Assembly (NCBI RefSeq): GCF_000350225.1
Contig: NW_005179343.1
Span: 344,173 to 408,172 of the forward strand
From: Chondrus crispus
Lineage: Eukaryota > Rhodophyta > Florideophyceae > Gigartinales > Gigartinaceae
Reading direction: 5' to 3'
DNA: 64,000 nucleotides
This document shows positions 41,750 through 53,796 of the stretch, one piece after another. The position numbers were made by a program, and so were the translations under genes. The notes beneath the pieces were generated by a model. It was not told the origin of the DNA, did not search any database, and worked only from the letters and a program-made list of their open reading frames with translations. Numbering within the stretch: position 1 is the stretch's first letter; each line of letters starts with the position of its first letter.

Positions 41750-44718
41750 TGAGCCTCAGTAGGAACACAGGATGCGCAAAGTCGGGAAGCAAATGAAAAA
41801 TGATGGCGAGAGCACTCAATCAGTTGAGAAAACGTGAAAAGGTCGAAGCACGCCTGTGGTACTAGCGCGGGTTAGGCATGAGCTTATTCTGGTACGAGCA
41901 CGTGAAGGTTAAAGACATCACGGACAAGCGCTGGTTTAGTACGCAGCAGAATAGCACATCACTTTGCTACATCGACGTATCAAAAAAATATTTCCGTTAC
42001 AACTATGGTACTCCAGCAAAAATTCTGGTCCAGTCACTGGCCGGAACCAGAAACGCCCCTCATCCCCGTGCTGAATGGGAACGGCTAAAAAAGCTGGCAA
42101 AATATGGCTGCCCGGGAACCAATGACCCACGGGCCACCGTTCATTGATGGCAAAAATCCAGCATTTTTTGCCCCCAAAAATAGCAACATCATTGTTTTTA
42201 TTAAATTTATCATAAATCTGACCTTCCTGTGGTCTTCCGATCGAGCATGTCAGCGGCATTTCACTGCGGAGTCAAGGACGCCCTCCGCCCTTCGACCATC
42301 CGTCTACGCCCCACGACCGGTTCATTACTCACGAAGGATCTCTTCATCATATCCCTCGGGTCCGGTACGTCTGTAGATTCCCTCATCGCTTCTCGTACTG
42401 CGGCATTTTTCTTGACCCCTGAGTCTTCGTCGGTGTTTTCTGCAAGCCGGAACTACTTCATGCGCTTTCCCAGTGCTTGAGCGGCCTACTACCGACCACC
42501 GCATCGTGCCCCCTTCGTCTCCAAATTGCTCCCCTTACCGTTCCAACCATTTTCTTCCTCTTCCTCGCAGTGTACGCGTCCCGAAATCCTCCTCTTCATG
42601 TAGCCCGGCTCATTCTCGAGTTCCCCCTCTGATTACCATTGTCGTCCCTTCGATCCCGGGGTCACACACCTCTGTCTTCCGTCTACATCCTCTTACTTGC
42701 AGTGCAAGTCTCCCTTTTCCTCCTCTTTTCACTGCTTGCGTTCCCTCCCAGTTCTGTTACCTCCGGACCGGTTGCAAATATGGGGTGCTGTTCGCCTCCT
42801 GTCCGTCCCTCATTTCCCATTAATCCTCGCGGGTTCGCTTCGATCCCTCATCCAGGAAACATTGACTCCCCCGGAGTCTCAGAAGCGGTCCGCTTTTTTT
42901 TGGACAATATCGCCTCCGGTAGTCTGCACGCATGCACTTGAATCATGATGACAGTGATCTTTTCCTTGGGATGTTTCCTCGAAACCCCCTTGGCCTGCTC
43001 TCGCACAGCGGAACGATCGTTGGTCAAACTGGAATGTATCTTGTCCTCTCGCCCATGCCGGAAACATTGAAATGTCAAACATTGATGTCTCCTTAAAAAA
43101 TACATGAAAGATTCTCGCCACTCTCGCTTGTCATAAATCATCCCACCTCTTGATATTCACCCCACTCCTTTGTCGGGTCCCATCATTATTCCTACTTTCC
43201 GTCGGCGTCTAGCAATGAGCTAGCAGTGGGATCTGTAAGGAGATGTTTCCGTAGTGCCGTTCCACTCGTTAGCCATATCCTCAGGCTTTCTCCCTTGGGT
43301 ACTAATTATCTCTGCTGGTCGCCTCATCGACCAGCTCGGGTACGCCTCGTAGCGTTCAGACTGTAAAATCCAAGAAAACGGACAGGGTTTCACAATTCTT
43401 CTCCGTTTCTTCGTATCGTTTTTGGTTCGACAGAGCGGCATCGCCACCTACCTCGCCTCCGTCACGGCCTGCAGTTGATCTTCTCGTTCCTCAAACAGTA
43501 CTTCGCATCTTCCTCGTCGTTCCTTTCTCCTCCTTTCTGATCCTGCTTGTCGGCCGTGCGGTCGGGGATCGTTTCCTGCGTCATTAAAGTAACATAACAA
43601 AATATGACATGACAACAAAATGAAGTAATCGGACGTAAGAGTCGCAAAGGCGTCAGCGCGACGCAAAAAAGTAAACGTGTAACTCGCGGTATCAGACACA
43701 CAAGAGAGGGGGAGAAACGCAGCGTCGGTTGTTCGTGATAAAAATATGTTCGCCGTTGATTTAGTCGCGACCAGTGGCTCGACCGCAGCATCCCAGTTGG
43801 ATAGCTTCGCCTTTTCGCTGTTTCTCCTTCTCAACCCCCACCGGTTATTAACTCTCCTCTTCATACAGTAATCCTCTCTCTTTTTTTCTCGTCCTTCTAG
43901 AATGACGGGAGAGTTTGACTGTGGGCTCTCCATGATTATGCCTCGCGGTCTTGTTGATCGAAGTCCGCGATACGCGGTCGCGTCGTCATCGTCCTGCAAC
44001 CACAAAGAGAAATAAAATGAAATAGAGTATATCAAAACAAAAACAAGAAAACAAAGGAACAAAGAAAACAAGGGAACGGAAGGGAGGTTATGGTAGGTAA
44101 GTGTCAAACAGGTCGCCCTGGAAAATGGGACTGTGGGTGAGCGTCGACATCGGTCGCTCGGGGACCTTCGTAGGAGCGGTCTTTTGACAGTAGTCCATAT
44201 GGACGGATTTTCTAGCTCGTCGAGCCTGGGCAGGGTGTTACGAGTGAGTGTGACGATCAGCGTCATGTGAGGTCGGGTGAGGGTTGGCTGCGGAGCGACT
44301 TAGAATAGTTATGGCGCCGACTGTGGTAAACGATCACCACTTCGCGTGCGTACTGCAGCTGCCGTAATTTTTCCTGCTTTTTGATTATAATTTCACAGCA
44401 TGGCTGGAATCGACTTCTCACTTGTGTTGCCCGTTCAGCGGGTTGTTGTCGACACGCTTATATATGTATATATTTTTCTGATTTCATCACTCCCCACGCG
44501 GGCGGACCGTCCGTTCGAAACGTCATTTCTCGTGCGTACCGTGCTGCCGCGTGTGTGTTTTCCAAGAGGCTCAATGCCTCATCCAAGGATACGGTCTCGC
44601 TTCTCTGCCTTGCTCTCCTTTCCTTCAAACTCCTTATCTGCGAACCTCGTAGATGCGTTCCTTCCTCGAGGTTCTGACCTCTCTGTTGTCTCTAACCTAC
44701 TAATTCTATTCACGATGG
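41750..44718. other. Gene-poor, pyrimidine-rich region
   Basis: About 3 kb without a supported gene. 42240-43560 is pyrimidine-rich on the plus strand. On the minus strand two good acceptor-like sites occur: TTGTGGTTGCAG before 43993, and TAATGACGCAG before about 43577 followed by a short charged frame (ETIPDRTADKQDQKGG). These may be terminal exons, but I cannot connect them to upstream exons. Confidence 0.35.
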
Positions 44719-44921
44719 CTATCCCGGTTGTGCGTGCGACGCTTGCGTGGGTAAGGGCGGCCTTATCCTTCGGAAGTAGGTGACTACCGCGCTGCGGGGG
44801 ATCTGCTCAATAGGTTCCCACGTCGCGTCCTCGATGGTATAACCATACCACCTCACTTTGAGAATTAAGTTCTCCTCGTCGTAGCCGTGGTCCACGATCT
44901 TGTCTGTAGTGCAATACGCAC
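44719..44921 (-). CDS. Chromodomain-encoding terminal exon (partial gene)
   Basis: A frame without its own ATG begins at a strong acceptor site (pyrimidine-rich tract then TTTTCAG, 44922-44930) and ends at TAG 44719-44721. It reads DKIVDHGYDEENLILKVRWY, then GYTIEDATWEPIEQIP and VVTYFRR. This is a clear chromodomain: the K-V-R-W-x-G-Y core, TWEP and a C-terminal helix; the aromatic-cage positions appear present in part. Such domains bind methylated histone H3 tails, and end either host chromatin proteins or integrases of chromoviruses. The splice signal favours a host or domesticated gene; the close kinship in wording to the Gypsy-1 chromodomain favours a retroelement origin. Upstream exons were not found. 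Confidence 0.6.
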
Positions 44922-45379
44922 CTGAAAAGGGGGGTGAAAAGAAAGGAAAATATTTGGATATGAAAAGTAGTCCGGGTTGGGGGACACACGTGTGAATAAT
45001 TGCACCGTTTTAATTTTTAATTTTTAATTATTTTATTTTATTTTATTTAGTTAATTAGTTGGCATTAATTTTGCTGACACTAGATTAGATCTAGGATCTA
45101 GCGCCGCGAGCTACTGTACTGGCTCCGGCGGGGCGATATATACCTTAGCCCTCTGACGACCAAGTCTGTAAAGGTAACCCGAGTTGCCAGAGTTGAATAT
45201 CGCCTTGGTCGAAGTCCGTCTTTCCCAAGACGCTCCCTTTTACCACAGATTACGGTATCCTTTGCGCTCGGGGGTTCCCTTTTCTTTTTCCTTTATTTCC
45301 CTATCCTTTTTTGCTTCTATCTCTATATTTCCCTTAATTCTGTTGGTTCCACTGGAGTTGGTTGCGACCGATCCGGTGT

Positions 45380-45640
45380 AGGTGTTTTAGCCATCGGGCA
45401 ACACGTTGTGTAGCGCTGCTACTGTTCCAAGTTCCGTCGGAAGGCTGTTGCAACGACACCTCCGTCGAAGGTCTTGCTGTATAAGACAGAGTTGGTACCG
45501 CCTACCGCGATTGCGATCGCGCTGGTGAGGGTGTTTTCAGCCATCGGGCAACACGTCCGTAGTAGCGCTGCTACACGATTACGATCCCGTCGGGTAGTGC
45601 TGAACAAGCCCCCGTCGAAGACCTTGAATTATACCCAAGG
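45380..45640. repeat. Tandem duplication, unit about 148 bp
   Basis: Two units opening GTGTTTT(C)AGCCATCGGGC at 45383 and 45531, each later containing a CCGTCGAAG segment. No gene is supported in 44931-45952. Confidence 0.7.
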
Positions 45641-45952
45641 TGCTGAAGACGCTCGTCGAGCATTGGCCTTACAACCCAGCGAACCGCGGTTACATCCTCG
45701 TAGACAAGCCCAACCCGCACTCGTCGAGCGCTCAAGTCTTCACAAGTCTCTACCACCATTATCCTCCCGGGCCGGGCATCTTTCCTTACCCCCCCATCGG
45801 AGTTGAGCTACTGTGGGCCGCAAGCCCACACAAGGGGAAAGGGAGTCTCAAACGCTCCGTAGCGCGTGCCATCGGCAGTGGTTGTTGCTGTTGCTGTTTT
45901 TCTTCTTTTTGTTTGACCGTCGGACTGTATTCGCGGCCTGCCAGGCACATTG

Positions 45953-48950
45953 CACTACAGCCATAGTACAACTTTGTAGTTGTCCAGATTATCGAGCTCT
46001 TTGTTGTGGGCCTTTTCCGACATGTGTGCGTCTGGGTAGTTTCTGGCCTGGCCGTGGTGCATGAGGGCTGGGGATGTGGCATTAGTTTCTTTTGGTGTTG
46101 GATGGGGTGTGAATGTCTTAAAGAGGACGTGGACGTTGTGTGTAGGGTCTAACTCTTTGTGGTATGCTTTAAAATCTACGGTTCGGATGCGTCGTGTCTT
46201 GCCATCATGTGTGTTGATGACCATGACGTGTTGAGGGTCTGTGGCGTAGAGGTATCGCACCGTGAGTGCTCGTGCATGGAGCTTGCGTACCAGTGTTTTG
46301 CTGGTGATGTGTGGGACGTGTCCCAATTGTCCAAAGATCATGTATTGGGGTAGGGAGGGTTTGTGGCCATGCCATAAAGTGGTTGGGATTTCTCCGGGCC
46401 CAGATGGAGAGTGTGGTTGTATTTAAATGCGGCGTCCTTTAATGCGTCTTCCCAGTGGTAGTACGGCAAGCTGCTGTGGTGGAGTGACGACCGTGCTGCG
46501 TTCATGTTTGTGCGATTTACTCTCTCTGCAATTCCTTTTTCTTGGGGCGTATAGGGGACCGTGGTGGTATGCTGTACACCGTTCGTTTTGTACACTTCTT
46601 TGGTGTGACTTGCTAGGTGCTCTTTTGCATTATCAGTGTGTAGTGTGCGTGGTTTTGGGTACAGTCCTTTGTTGAAGTGCGACAGGACATTGTCGAGGTG
46701 ATCTGGGGCTTGGTCGCATTTTTGGAGGAACGTGATAATGAGGTATCTGGAGTTGGTGTCTATGACGGTCGTAAAGTATTGGTTGCCTTGTCTTGATGGT
46801 GTGGGGAATGGGCCACATATATCGCTGCTGAGGGCTTCTCCCGTCTTGTATCGGTGTTGCTTTCGACGGTGGCGGGCAGGGTGGAACTTGGCTTTGGCAC
46901 AGCTTGTGCATGTTATTATGGGGGGTGTCTTGGCAAGGGCTTTGGGGAGGTTTGGTATGAGTTTCCGTTTTGCCATTTGATGGAGCGTGGATGGTCTGAT
47001 GTGGTTGAAGACCATGTGCCAATGGTCGTGCTCATGCTGTGTTTTGGCATTGACTGTGCCAGGGGGGTTGGGGCGGGGTTGTGCTGCCACTGCATTGGGA
47101 TTGGCTTTCCGATTGTGTGGGGGTACTAATTCGTGGGGGTGCTGCAGTGCGTGAGGGAGGTGCCGCCGTTGGTGGTGCACGTGGCTCGGTGGGTTGTGGT
47201 GGCATTCTCCTTTTTGTCTTTGTCCTCTGGTGCGGCATCACTCTTGTTGCTAGTGCGTGGGGGTTACGGTGTGCCATATTGAGGTCGTATAGGCCTTTTC
47301 TGTACTGTGCGGTGGTTACAACTGCCCGGGGTTTTGATTTTGTGTTTATCACATGTGCTGTGTTGGGGTAGAAGGTGACGGCTCCCCACTGTGTGGCTAT
47401 ATCATGGACGGATAGGAGGTTCTTTTTGATGTGCGGATTCGCGATGGCTGGTAGGTTAAGCCATTTGTTCTTGGTCGTCCGTATCTGTATCGTGCCGTGG
47501 TGTGTCGCAGGGGGGTTATTGACGTAGCCGTGTTAGTTCGAATTTTTTGTGTGAGGGGTCGCATGGTCGTGGTTGGTCGTATGACGTGTGTTGGATTTGC
47601 TCCGGAGTCCAGTGCAAATTTCCTACCATCGCCGTCGCCATCCAGATAATGTGGGCTTGACTGTGCGTTGTATAGGTGCTCGTTGTCTTCTTGTTCATTC
47701 GTGATGGTGGCTGTGTTATCCCTTGCCAATTTTTTGGTTGTGCTGGGTTTGCCTTGCTGGTATCGGGGGATCGGGCAAGGTGTGGAGTGGGTGTGTGGAT
47801 GCAGGGTTGCTCCAGGGGTCCCGTTTTTGGGGGTCGGTTCCATCCTCTTCCTCTGTTGCGGCCTCTGGTGCGTCTTCTGTATGCTTCTGCGAGTGTGGTG
47901 TTGGTCGCTGTTTGGGGAATGCCGTGGGGTGTGTTTCCTGGTTGGGTTTGCCGCTCCATCGTGCGCGCGTGTACCGCTTGGAGCCTTTGTGCGAGGCTGT
48001 GGATTGAGTCCGGAACAGTTTCGGTTTCTATCCAGGTGTCTTGTAAGTGCCTGTACTCGGGGTGGGCTGACAGTCCTTGTATGATGAGCTGAATGGTGAC
48101 TGACTCGCCGTTTTTGCAGTTGGGATAGTTGGCAAGGCGCATTCTGGTGCGTATTCCGCGGTGCTTTGCGATATACTCCTCCAGCGTTGTGGTGTGTGTG
48201 AGGATCGTGTGTTCGGCTTCTTGCTTAAGGAGGAGATGAGCCGTGGTTGTCGTGTCTGAGAAGTGGTCGGTGATGGTTTGCGCGATTTGGAATGGTGGTG
48301 CATCCATTTCTAGATCTGCGGTCGCTGCGAATGTTCGTGGCAGTGAGTTGGTGATTTACATGGGCATTATGGCGCTGTTGCGTCTGTGTGCTGCGTAGAG
48401 CGGGCTGCTTTTTTCTGGTGTGGTGTACGTGGGGTCCAGTACATTTTCCATGCCATTGATTACTGCTAAGTCGCTCAAAGCTTGCTTCCACGAGGGAAAG
48501 TTGTCTCCGTTGGGGCTTAGGGAGGGTAGTTTTGTGTGGATCCTGTGGTCTGTGATGCCGTGTCCTTCTTCGTTCGCCATGTTTGTTGGCTGGGTTTGGC
48601 CGCTCTCGACACTGGTTGGCGGAGGTGCGGTGTGCGGGCTCTCTACACTATTCTGTGGAGGCGCGGGTGGTTTTCCGGGGACGTACTCAAGGCTGCCGGT
48701 GTGGGGTGGCGCTTGGGGTCCTGGCCGGTTGCGGGGTGATCGTCGAGGGTGGTGGCTTCCCGCGTTGTGGTGATCGTCTTGCAGTGCTCGTTGCGTAGGG
48801 TCCATAACCTGTGGTGCAGGAACGATGACCTCGTCTTTACTCGTTATCTGTCTTCCTCTACACTAAGTCCAGCGGTTTCACTCCGTCGTCGGTTGATCGG
48901 GGTGCGTGTATGATGTGTGCTATGTGTCCACGTGTATGGTTATCATCACA
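45953..48950 (-). mobile_element. Copia-3: GalEa-like Copia fragment, broken and lacking its 3' half
   Basis: Minus strand. The 5' LTR (48810-48950, 141 bp, TGTGATGATAACC...CACCACA), the same GGTTATGGACCC primer site with start codon, gag, protease (FALDSGANPTHV) and integrase (DICGPF, TDNAKEHL) can be recognised and follow Copia-1 closely. Similarity ends near 45953, just before the reverse transcriptase, so RT, RNase H and the 3' LTR are gone. The remaining part has several breaks. An old relative of Copia-1. Confidence 0.85.
48810..48950 (-). repeat. Copia-3 5' LTR
   Basis: 141 bp; shares both ends with the Copia-1 LTR but differs in the middle. No partner LTR in the window. Confidence 0.75.
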
Positions 48951-49463
48951 ATATACACCTTCCCGCAGTCGTCGAAATGCCGGTCGGGGATACAATTAAT
49001 TTGTGCTCCTCCGCTTCGAATTGCTACAGGTCCCTGACAAGCGTATGTGCTCGTTTATTGTGTCCACTTCTAATTAACCCCTATTCGAATTACGGTACTG
49101 ACAAGATACAATATGAACTCGTTAAATTGACAATTACACGTCCGTTCAAGAAATCAGTGATGTGTACAATATTCAAATCGAACATGCGTACTATGCAGCG
49201 ACTGCATCTGAATGCGAGTTGTAGCTACTCATCATCCTCGGCTACAGAACAGATCAAAACGGAGAGTAGCACATTTATTCTTGAATTGACGTCGGATGTC
49301 ATCGACAAGAGGTCCTTTAAATGGTCCACAATATTTATCAGCAGCAGAGCGAGGCATCTGAATAAAATCACGGACAGCAGAATGTCTTTGATGTTCAGCT
49401 TGATTCATTCCAGTGTGTTGCGATGAAGGGTCTTGCTTTTGGTAACGCTGTTGATAACGTTGA
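48951..49463. other. Stretch without recognised gene
   Basis: About 510 bp; one plus-strand frame of about 160 codons without family resemblance. No supported feature. Confidence 0.35.
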
Positions 49464-49775
49464 TCAGAGTGGCTTTAGAACGATAGGAGAATTAGTGGAC
49501 TTTCCACATTCCACGCCTTTGTCATGAAGGTAGTCACAAAGTTTGGTTCGGACTCGTCGACTACAGTGTTCTACCTTGGCATGACTGATGTTCTGGCCAA
49601 ACTCAAGTTTGAGCTTGTTGGCATCCAGTTCCATTTCATCCATGTCTGCTGTGACCACTAGCACACCCCAACACGTTGAAAAGGGACCAATACCAAAGAA
49701 AACAAACAATTGTGTGGGCACTGATGCCTCTTTAATGTTTCGATCGTCAGCGTACTTATAGCCATTTCGTACCAT
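49464..49775 (-). CDS. Short unrecognised ORF (about 100 residues)
   Basis: A minus-strand frame reading KLKLEFGQNISHAKVEHCSR and CDYLHDKGVECGKS. Not recognised. It lies downstream of the Gypsy-2 chromodomain on the same strand, so it may be 3' sequence of that element or an unrelated fragment. Low support as a gene. Confidence 0.25.
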   Translation of the reverse strand: MVRNGYKYADDRNIKEASVPTQLFVFFGIGPFSTCWGVLVVTADMDEMELDANKLKLEFGQNISHAKVEHCSRRVRTKLCDYLHDKGVECGKSTNSPIVLKPL

Positions 49776-50572
49776 CTCAAGTATGTCGCTGCACTGCTAG
49801 CCAGATGCGTGCGATCCTAGGTGCTGGCGTCCCAAAGAGTTCCATTTCGTGTCACTTACTCTTTGGCCATATGTTGCACACAATATCAACTACCAAGCTG
49901 AGCAGCACCATATACAGTAGGTACGACCTCAGTAATCTATCACAGCTTACTTGCTGCCAAATCTGGACATCCCCTTAACTTGCCCCCTCACCAACCTCCT
50001 GACAGAAAAGCCTTTCACGAAGTATCTCACGGCCACATTCCCCCATGGTTTGTGACTATCGTCTGTCCCGAATCATGACAAGTTGCCGATGTGTTTTTTT
50101 GCGCGTGCTACGAGGTCGGTTTTGTTGCAAGCGCTTAGGAACTCCTGTAAAGCCTCAGGGACGTCCTGATGTAATTCTTCGAGTGGCTGCCACGTAAAAT
50201 CGCATTTGTCGGGGAGGCCAACCCACTGTGTCAACTCCATAAGCCCATTATCGCCCTCTGCGATGTCAAAAAACTTCTCCACTTCTTCCTATTTGGCTTC
50301 GGAATGCTCAGCATGGCGACGAAGTCCTTCAGAGATCTCTTGTCCTTCTAAATCTGCACGATGCAGTATTAGACGAGTGGCATGAACTGTCTCAAACTTG
50401 TTTTCGACCATGCTCTGTACCTCATACACAACCTCTGAAAGGACTTTCGTGACTCTACGTGGTGTAGCATAAGCGCAGATCAGAATTAGATTTAGAATTA
50501 GATCGCGCGCGCGCGATCACACGTGTACTATCAGCGCGCGCGATCGTACGTGTATTGACAGCGCTACAGTAG

Positions 50573-51180
50573 TGTGGTACAACGACCGATCCGCGGTCGG
50601 TGTACAGTAGGAGCGGCCGCGCGCAGCGGGCACGGGGCACCGTGGCCCACGTGTAATACGCATGATTACCGAACGGGCGCAGCAAGTGACAGGTGTACGC
50701 CTGGGTACACGTGTAGTGTAAGGAACCGTGTGGGGATAATGCGCGCGCAGTGTAATGCAAGCGCGTAGTGTGAGGATCCGTGCGGTAGTGTAATGACGGC
50801 GCTAGATTTTCAATCGCGTACAGTACCTGGTCCACAGTAAGTGACAGGTACTGTATTGGACAGGTGTCCCGGGCGTCCCTCTGAGGGGTTAAGACCTGGA
50901 CACCGTCCCCGCAGTAAACACGGGGGGCAGACTTGCCCCCCTCCCCTTCGCGCCTACGTACTGCCGTTTCGGTGTTCTCTCGCGCGTTGGCTTCTAACCC
51001 GTTACCGGTCGTCTCCGATCTAGCACCTCGGGACGACTGTCCGTAACCGGCCAGTGTGCCACTCCCTTTTCGCAAGTCCGACCGTTCGGTAACCGCGCGC
51101 GGCGCGTCTCGCGTTGCGAGCTCCCTCGGCTCATCCTCCGAGCCTCTCGCCCGCTAGGGTTTGAGGAGAGTTGTACCACA
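50573..51180 (+). repeat. Gypsy-1 5' LTR
   Basis: 608 bp, TG...CA. Contains repeated GTAATGC/GTGTAATG words and several CACGTGT stretches. Confidence 0.93.
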
Positions 51181-51309
51181 TTTTGGTACTCTTGTGGAGG
51201 GCTATAACTCTCGAGGTAGAGCCGCGCGCCTTGACGCCCGCTCTGCGCAGAACCGTACGGACGGAAAAGGTTGAGAAATCACCGCGTCGATCGCGAAGCG
51301 TATTCGACG

Positions 51310-53796
51310 ATGAACCGACATGATCAAGGGGAAGACTCCGCCTCCGGGCGTCTGAGCACCCGCAGTGGCAGTGGCGCACCGCGCCCCCGGGTAGAGAACC
51401 CGGAAGCCCTGCTGCGACCGCCACCGCGACCGGGCCGCACGCGAGCGTCCGCATCGGATGTTACGCCGGCCGCGTCGGCAGGCACTGAGAATCGCGTCCA
51501 ATGGATGGTCGACGCGATTCAGCCGCGCATCCAGGCCGGGGTCGAGGAGTTCCTCGCTACGGAACTCCCCCAGGTAGCGCGCGTATGCCTCGACCGAACG
51601 GTGCCCGCGCTCGTGGACGCGCACGTACGCAGCGCGATACCACCGCTTTTGGACGAACTTCTACCCGCTCAAGTCCAATGCGAGGTGGTGACCGCGCTCA
51701 CCACTGTGGATGAAGAATCCCCGTCCGGTACGGCTCTAAAGGGAGCGATCAGCTCCGCCGTGGCCAATCGTCTGGCCACGACCTTCGCCGGAGCAGGAGT
51801 CGACGCACGCGAACAGCGCGACTCAACCGCTCCGGATCCTACGCTAACGCACGCTGAACCGATCGGCGCCGCACCCGGGATCGGTACAATGGCCCCTCAC
51901 CCGGAGGGTAAGACCATTTACCTCCCACCAATTTATGGTGCTACAGGAGGGCCCACAGAAAATGGCCCTCCCGTACTCGCCGATACGGCTGGCCCCCGCG
52001 GGACAGAAAACCGCCTGGGGCGCTTCGCGACAGAAAAGCGACAGCCGTATCGGTCGAGCAGAAGAAGCGCACCCGGCGCTCAAGGCTACACCTCGGAGGG
52101 TACAGAAAACCCCTCCGAGGAAGAAGACACAAGACGTCGCCACAGGGCGACGCGCAAGAACCGCGACGGACGCTGCGCGCGATACCGCGATGCCGGAGGG
52201 GTCGGTTACCCCTCCGATGATAACCGCGAAGGACGCTATACGCGATACCGCGATGCCGGAGGAGGTGGATACCCCTCCGATGACGAGGACACCGAGTCGG
52301 ACGGATCGCGCAGAAGCGACCGCAGAGGCCGCAATGCGCGCGACCGACGTCGGTTCCGGCGAGAAGACTCCGATCCGGAGGGCTACAGTAGCCCCGGCGG
52401 AGAAGGAGACCGCCCTCGCAGGGGCAGAGACCGCCGGTCTGCCCCGAGGCGAGATCCGAAACGGTTGCCGGTGATCAGGCCGCTGAACGACCTGTTCACC
52501 AAGGCCGTCGACTACCGCAAGTATAGGCTGGACAATCGCAGCGCGCGCTACGACGCGAGTACCGCGCGGCGAGTTAACCGATATCGGAAGAAGTTGGACG
52601 TCCAGCTGGAAACCCACACATTCGGTGGTCAAGATCCAATCGCGGTGCTAGGATTCCTCGCGCGCTTCAAGATGGCCTGCGACCACAATGGGGTCAGCGA
52701 AGGCGCGGCCGTATGGTGTTTCCAGTTCTATTTGACTGGGCAGGCTCACGCCTTGCTCCAGTCCAGGCTACACGGGAACACCATGGCGGTCGATGCGGAG
52801 CAGCGCGATATGCTCGAAACCTACGCGGAAGTCGTTAACTTTTTATTGCGCACGTACGCGACTGACGAAGTTATTTCCGAAGCGGTCGGTGATGTCACCT
52901 CCTTCCGTCAGAGCTTTAATATGACGGAGGAGGTGTACAGTAACCAGTTGTGGGACAAGGCGTTGCGCTGCGGAACCGTATTTTCGGACAGGCGCCTGAA
53001 GTCCCTTTTTGTTGAGGGACTTCTGCCAGCGACGTGCGCGCAGGTGCGGAATTATCTCGCGACACATCCGGGCGTGGACTACCAAGCGGTGGCACGCAAC
53101 GCGCAAGCGATAGGCGAGACGCACCGCTCGGCTCGAAGACAGGCGACCTCGCTCGCGTCGCCTCAAGCACCGTCCGATTCGGTGAGAAGATTCGCGCGCA
53201 ACGCGCGGACAAGGCCCGTGCTGTCGGTCGAGTCCCTGTCGGAACTCCCGACAGCGCGCGGAACCGAAACGGAGGAGATACTGGCGGTGACGGACCAGTC
53301 GGCGACGTCGAGCTCGCTTAGCTCGCCGCCGACTAGCTACCATCCGTCACCTGCCTCGTCCCCGGCGGGCGCGCCGATGGCGCCCGCCCAACACGGTGAC
53401 GCGCGCGCACATCCGTACGGAAGGCCAGTACAGAACCAGCGGGTCCGGTTCTTCAACCAAGGATTACCTGGACCCCCGCCGTGCCGGTTCTGTCTGGACC
53501 TGACCCACCGACAGGAGCAATGTCCTGTGGTGGCGGATAGCGCGCTGCGATCGAAGCTTTTGCAGGCCCGCGAGGCCAATTATCAAAAGCTTCGGATCCG
53601 TCAAGTTCTCCGCCCGGGTTCGCCGTTCGAGCGCCAACCGCCGACCGCGTGGCGAAATTCGCGTGCGCAGGCTCCCACGCGCATCAACGTGGTCGAGCCG
53701 CGCGAGGCCGTCCAATCGGAAGAACCCGCGCTACCGCTGACGGACGAGGGGCCCGAGGACCTTGGGTTGACGGGGGAAGCCGGGGAGGACGCGTAG
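51310..53796 (+). CDS. gag: Gypsy-1 gag
   Basis: 829 residues from the first ATG (MNRHDQGEDSASG). The N-terminal half is long, Arg/Pro/Ser-rich and disordered, with repeated RYRDAGG-YPSDD-type segments (about 52180-52300). The middle (TFGGQDPIAVLGFLARFK ... VWCFQFYLTGQAHALLQSRL) is the retrotransposon gag fold. Near the C-terminus CRFCLDLTHRQEQC is a CCHC zinc knuckle for RNA binding. The long N-terminal extension is unusual for chromovirus gag. Its end overlaps pol by about 150 bp in another frame, the arrangement in which related elements use -1 frameshifting. Confidence 0.88.
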   Translation: MNRHDQGEDSASGRLSTRSGSGAPRPRVENPEALLRPPPRPGRTRASASDVTPAASAGTENRVQWMVDAIQPRIQAGVEEFLATELPQVARVCLDRTVPALVDAHVRSAIPPLLDELLPAQVQCEVVTALTTVDEESPSGTALKGAISSAVANRLATTFAGAGVDAREQRDSTAPDPTLTHAEPIGAAPGIGTMAPHPEGKTIYLPPIYGATGGPTENGPPVLADTAGPRGTENRLGRFATEKRQPYRSSRRSAPGAQGYTSEGTENPSEEEDTRRRHRATRKNRDGRCARYRDAGGVGYPSDDNREGRYTRYRDAGGGGYPSDDEDTESDGSRRSDRRGRNARDRRRFRREDSDPEGYSSPGGEGDRPRRGRDRRSAPRRDPKRLPVIRPLNDLFTKAVDYRKYRLDNRSARYDASTARRVNRYRKKLDVQLETHTFGGQDPIAVLGFLARFKMACDHNGVSEGAAVWCFQFYLTGQAHALLQSRLHGNTMAVDAEQRDMLETYAEVVNFLLRTYATDEVISEAVGDVTSFRQSFNMTEEVYSNQLWDKALRCGTVFSDRRLKSLFVEGLLPATCAQVRNYLATHPGVDYQAVARNAQAIGETHRSARRQATSLASPQAPSDSVRRFARNARTRPVLSVESLSELPTARGTETEEILAVTDQSATSSSLSSPPTSYHPSPASSPAGAPMAPAQHGDARAHPYGRPVQNQRVRFFNQGLPGPPPCRFCLDLTHRQEQCPVVADSALRSKLLQAREANYQKLRIRQVLRPGSPFERQPPTAWRNSRAQAPTRINVVEPREAVQSEEPALPLTDEGPEDLGLTGEAGEDA

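Noticed and set aside
26489-42240. One giant DNA transposon spanning the whole island
   Set aside because: No matching terminal inverted repeats or target duplication were found at plausible limits; several independent elements explain the content.
42229-42948. Several overlapping plus-strand frames of 80-120 codons
   Set aside because: The CT-rich tract gives long open frames in all phases; no domain is recognisable.
43448-44266. Minus-strand frame of 272 codons
   Set aside because: Composition is pyrimidine-driven, the middle is low-complexity hydrophobic, and acceptor-like sites lie inside it. Not supportable as one gene.
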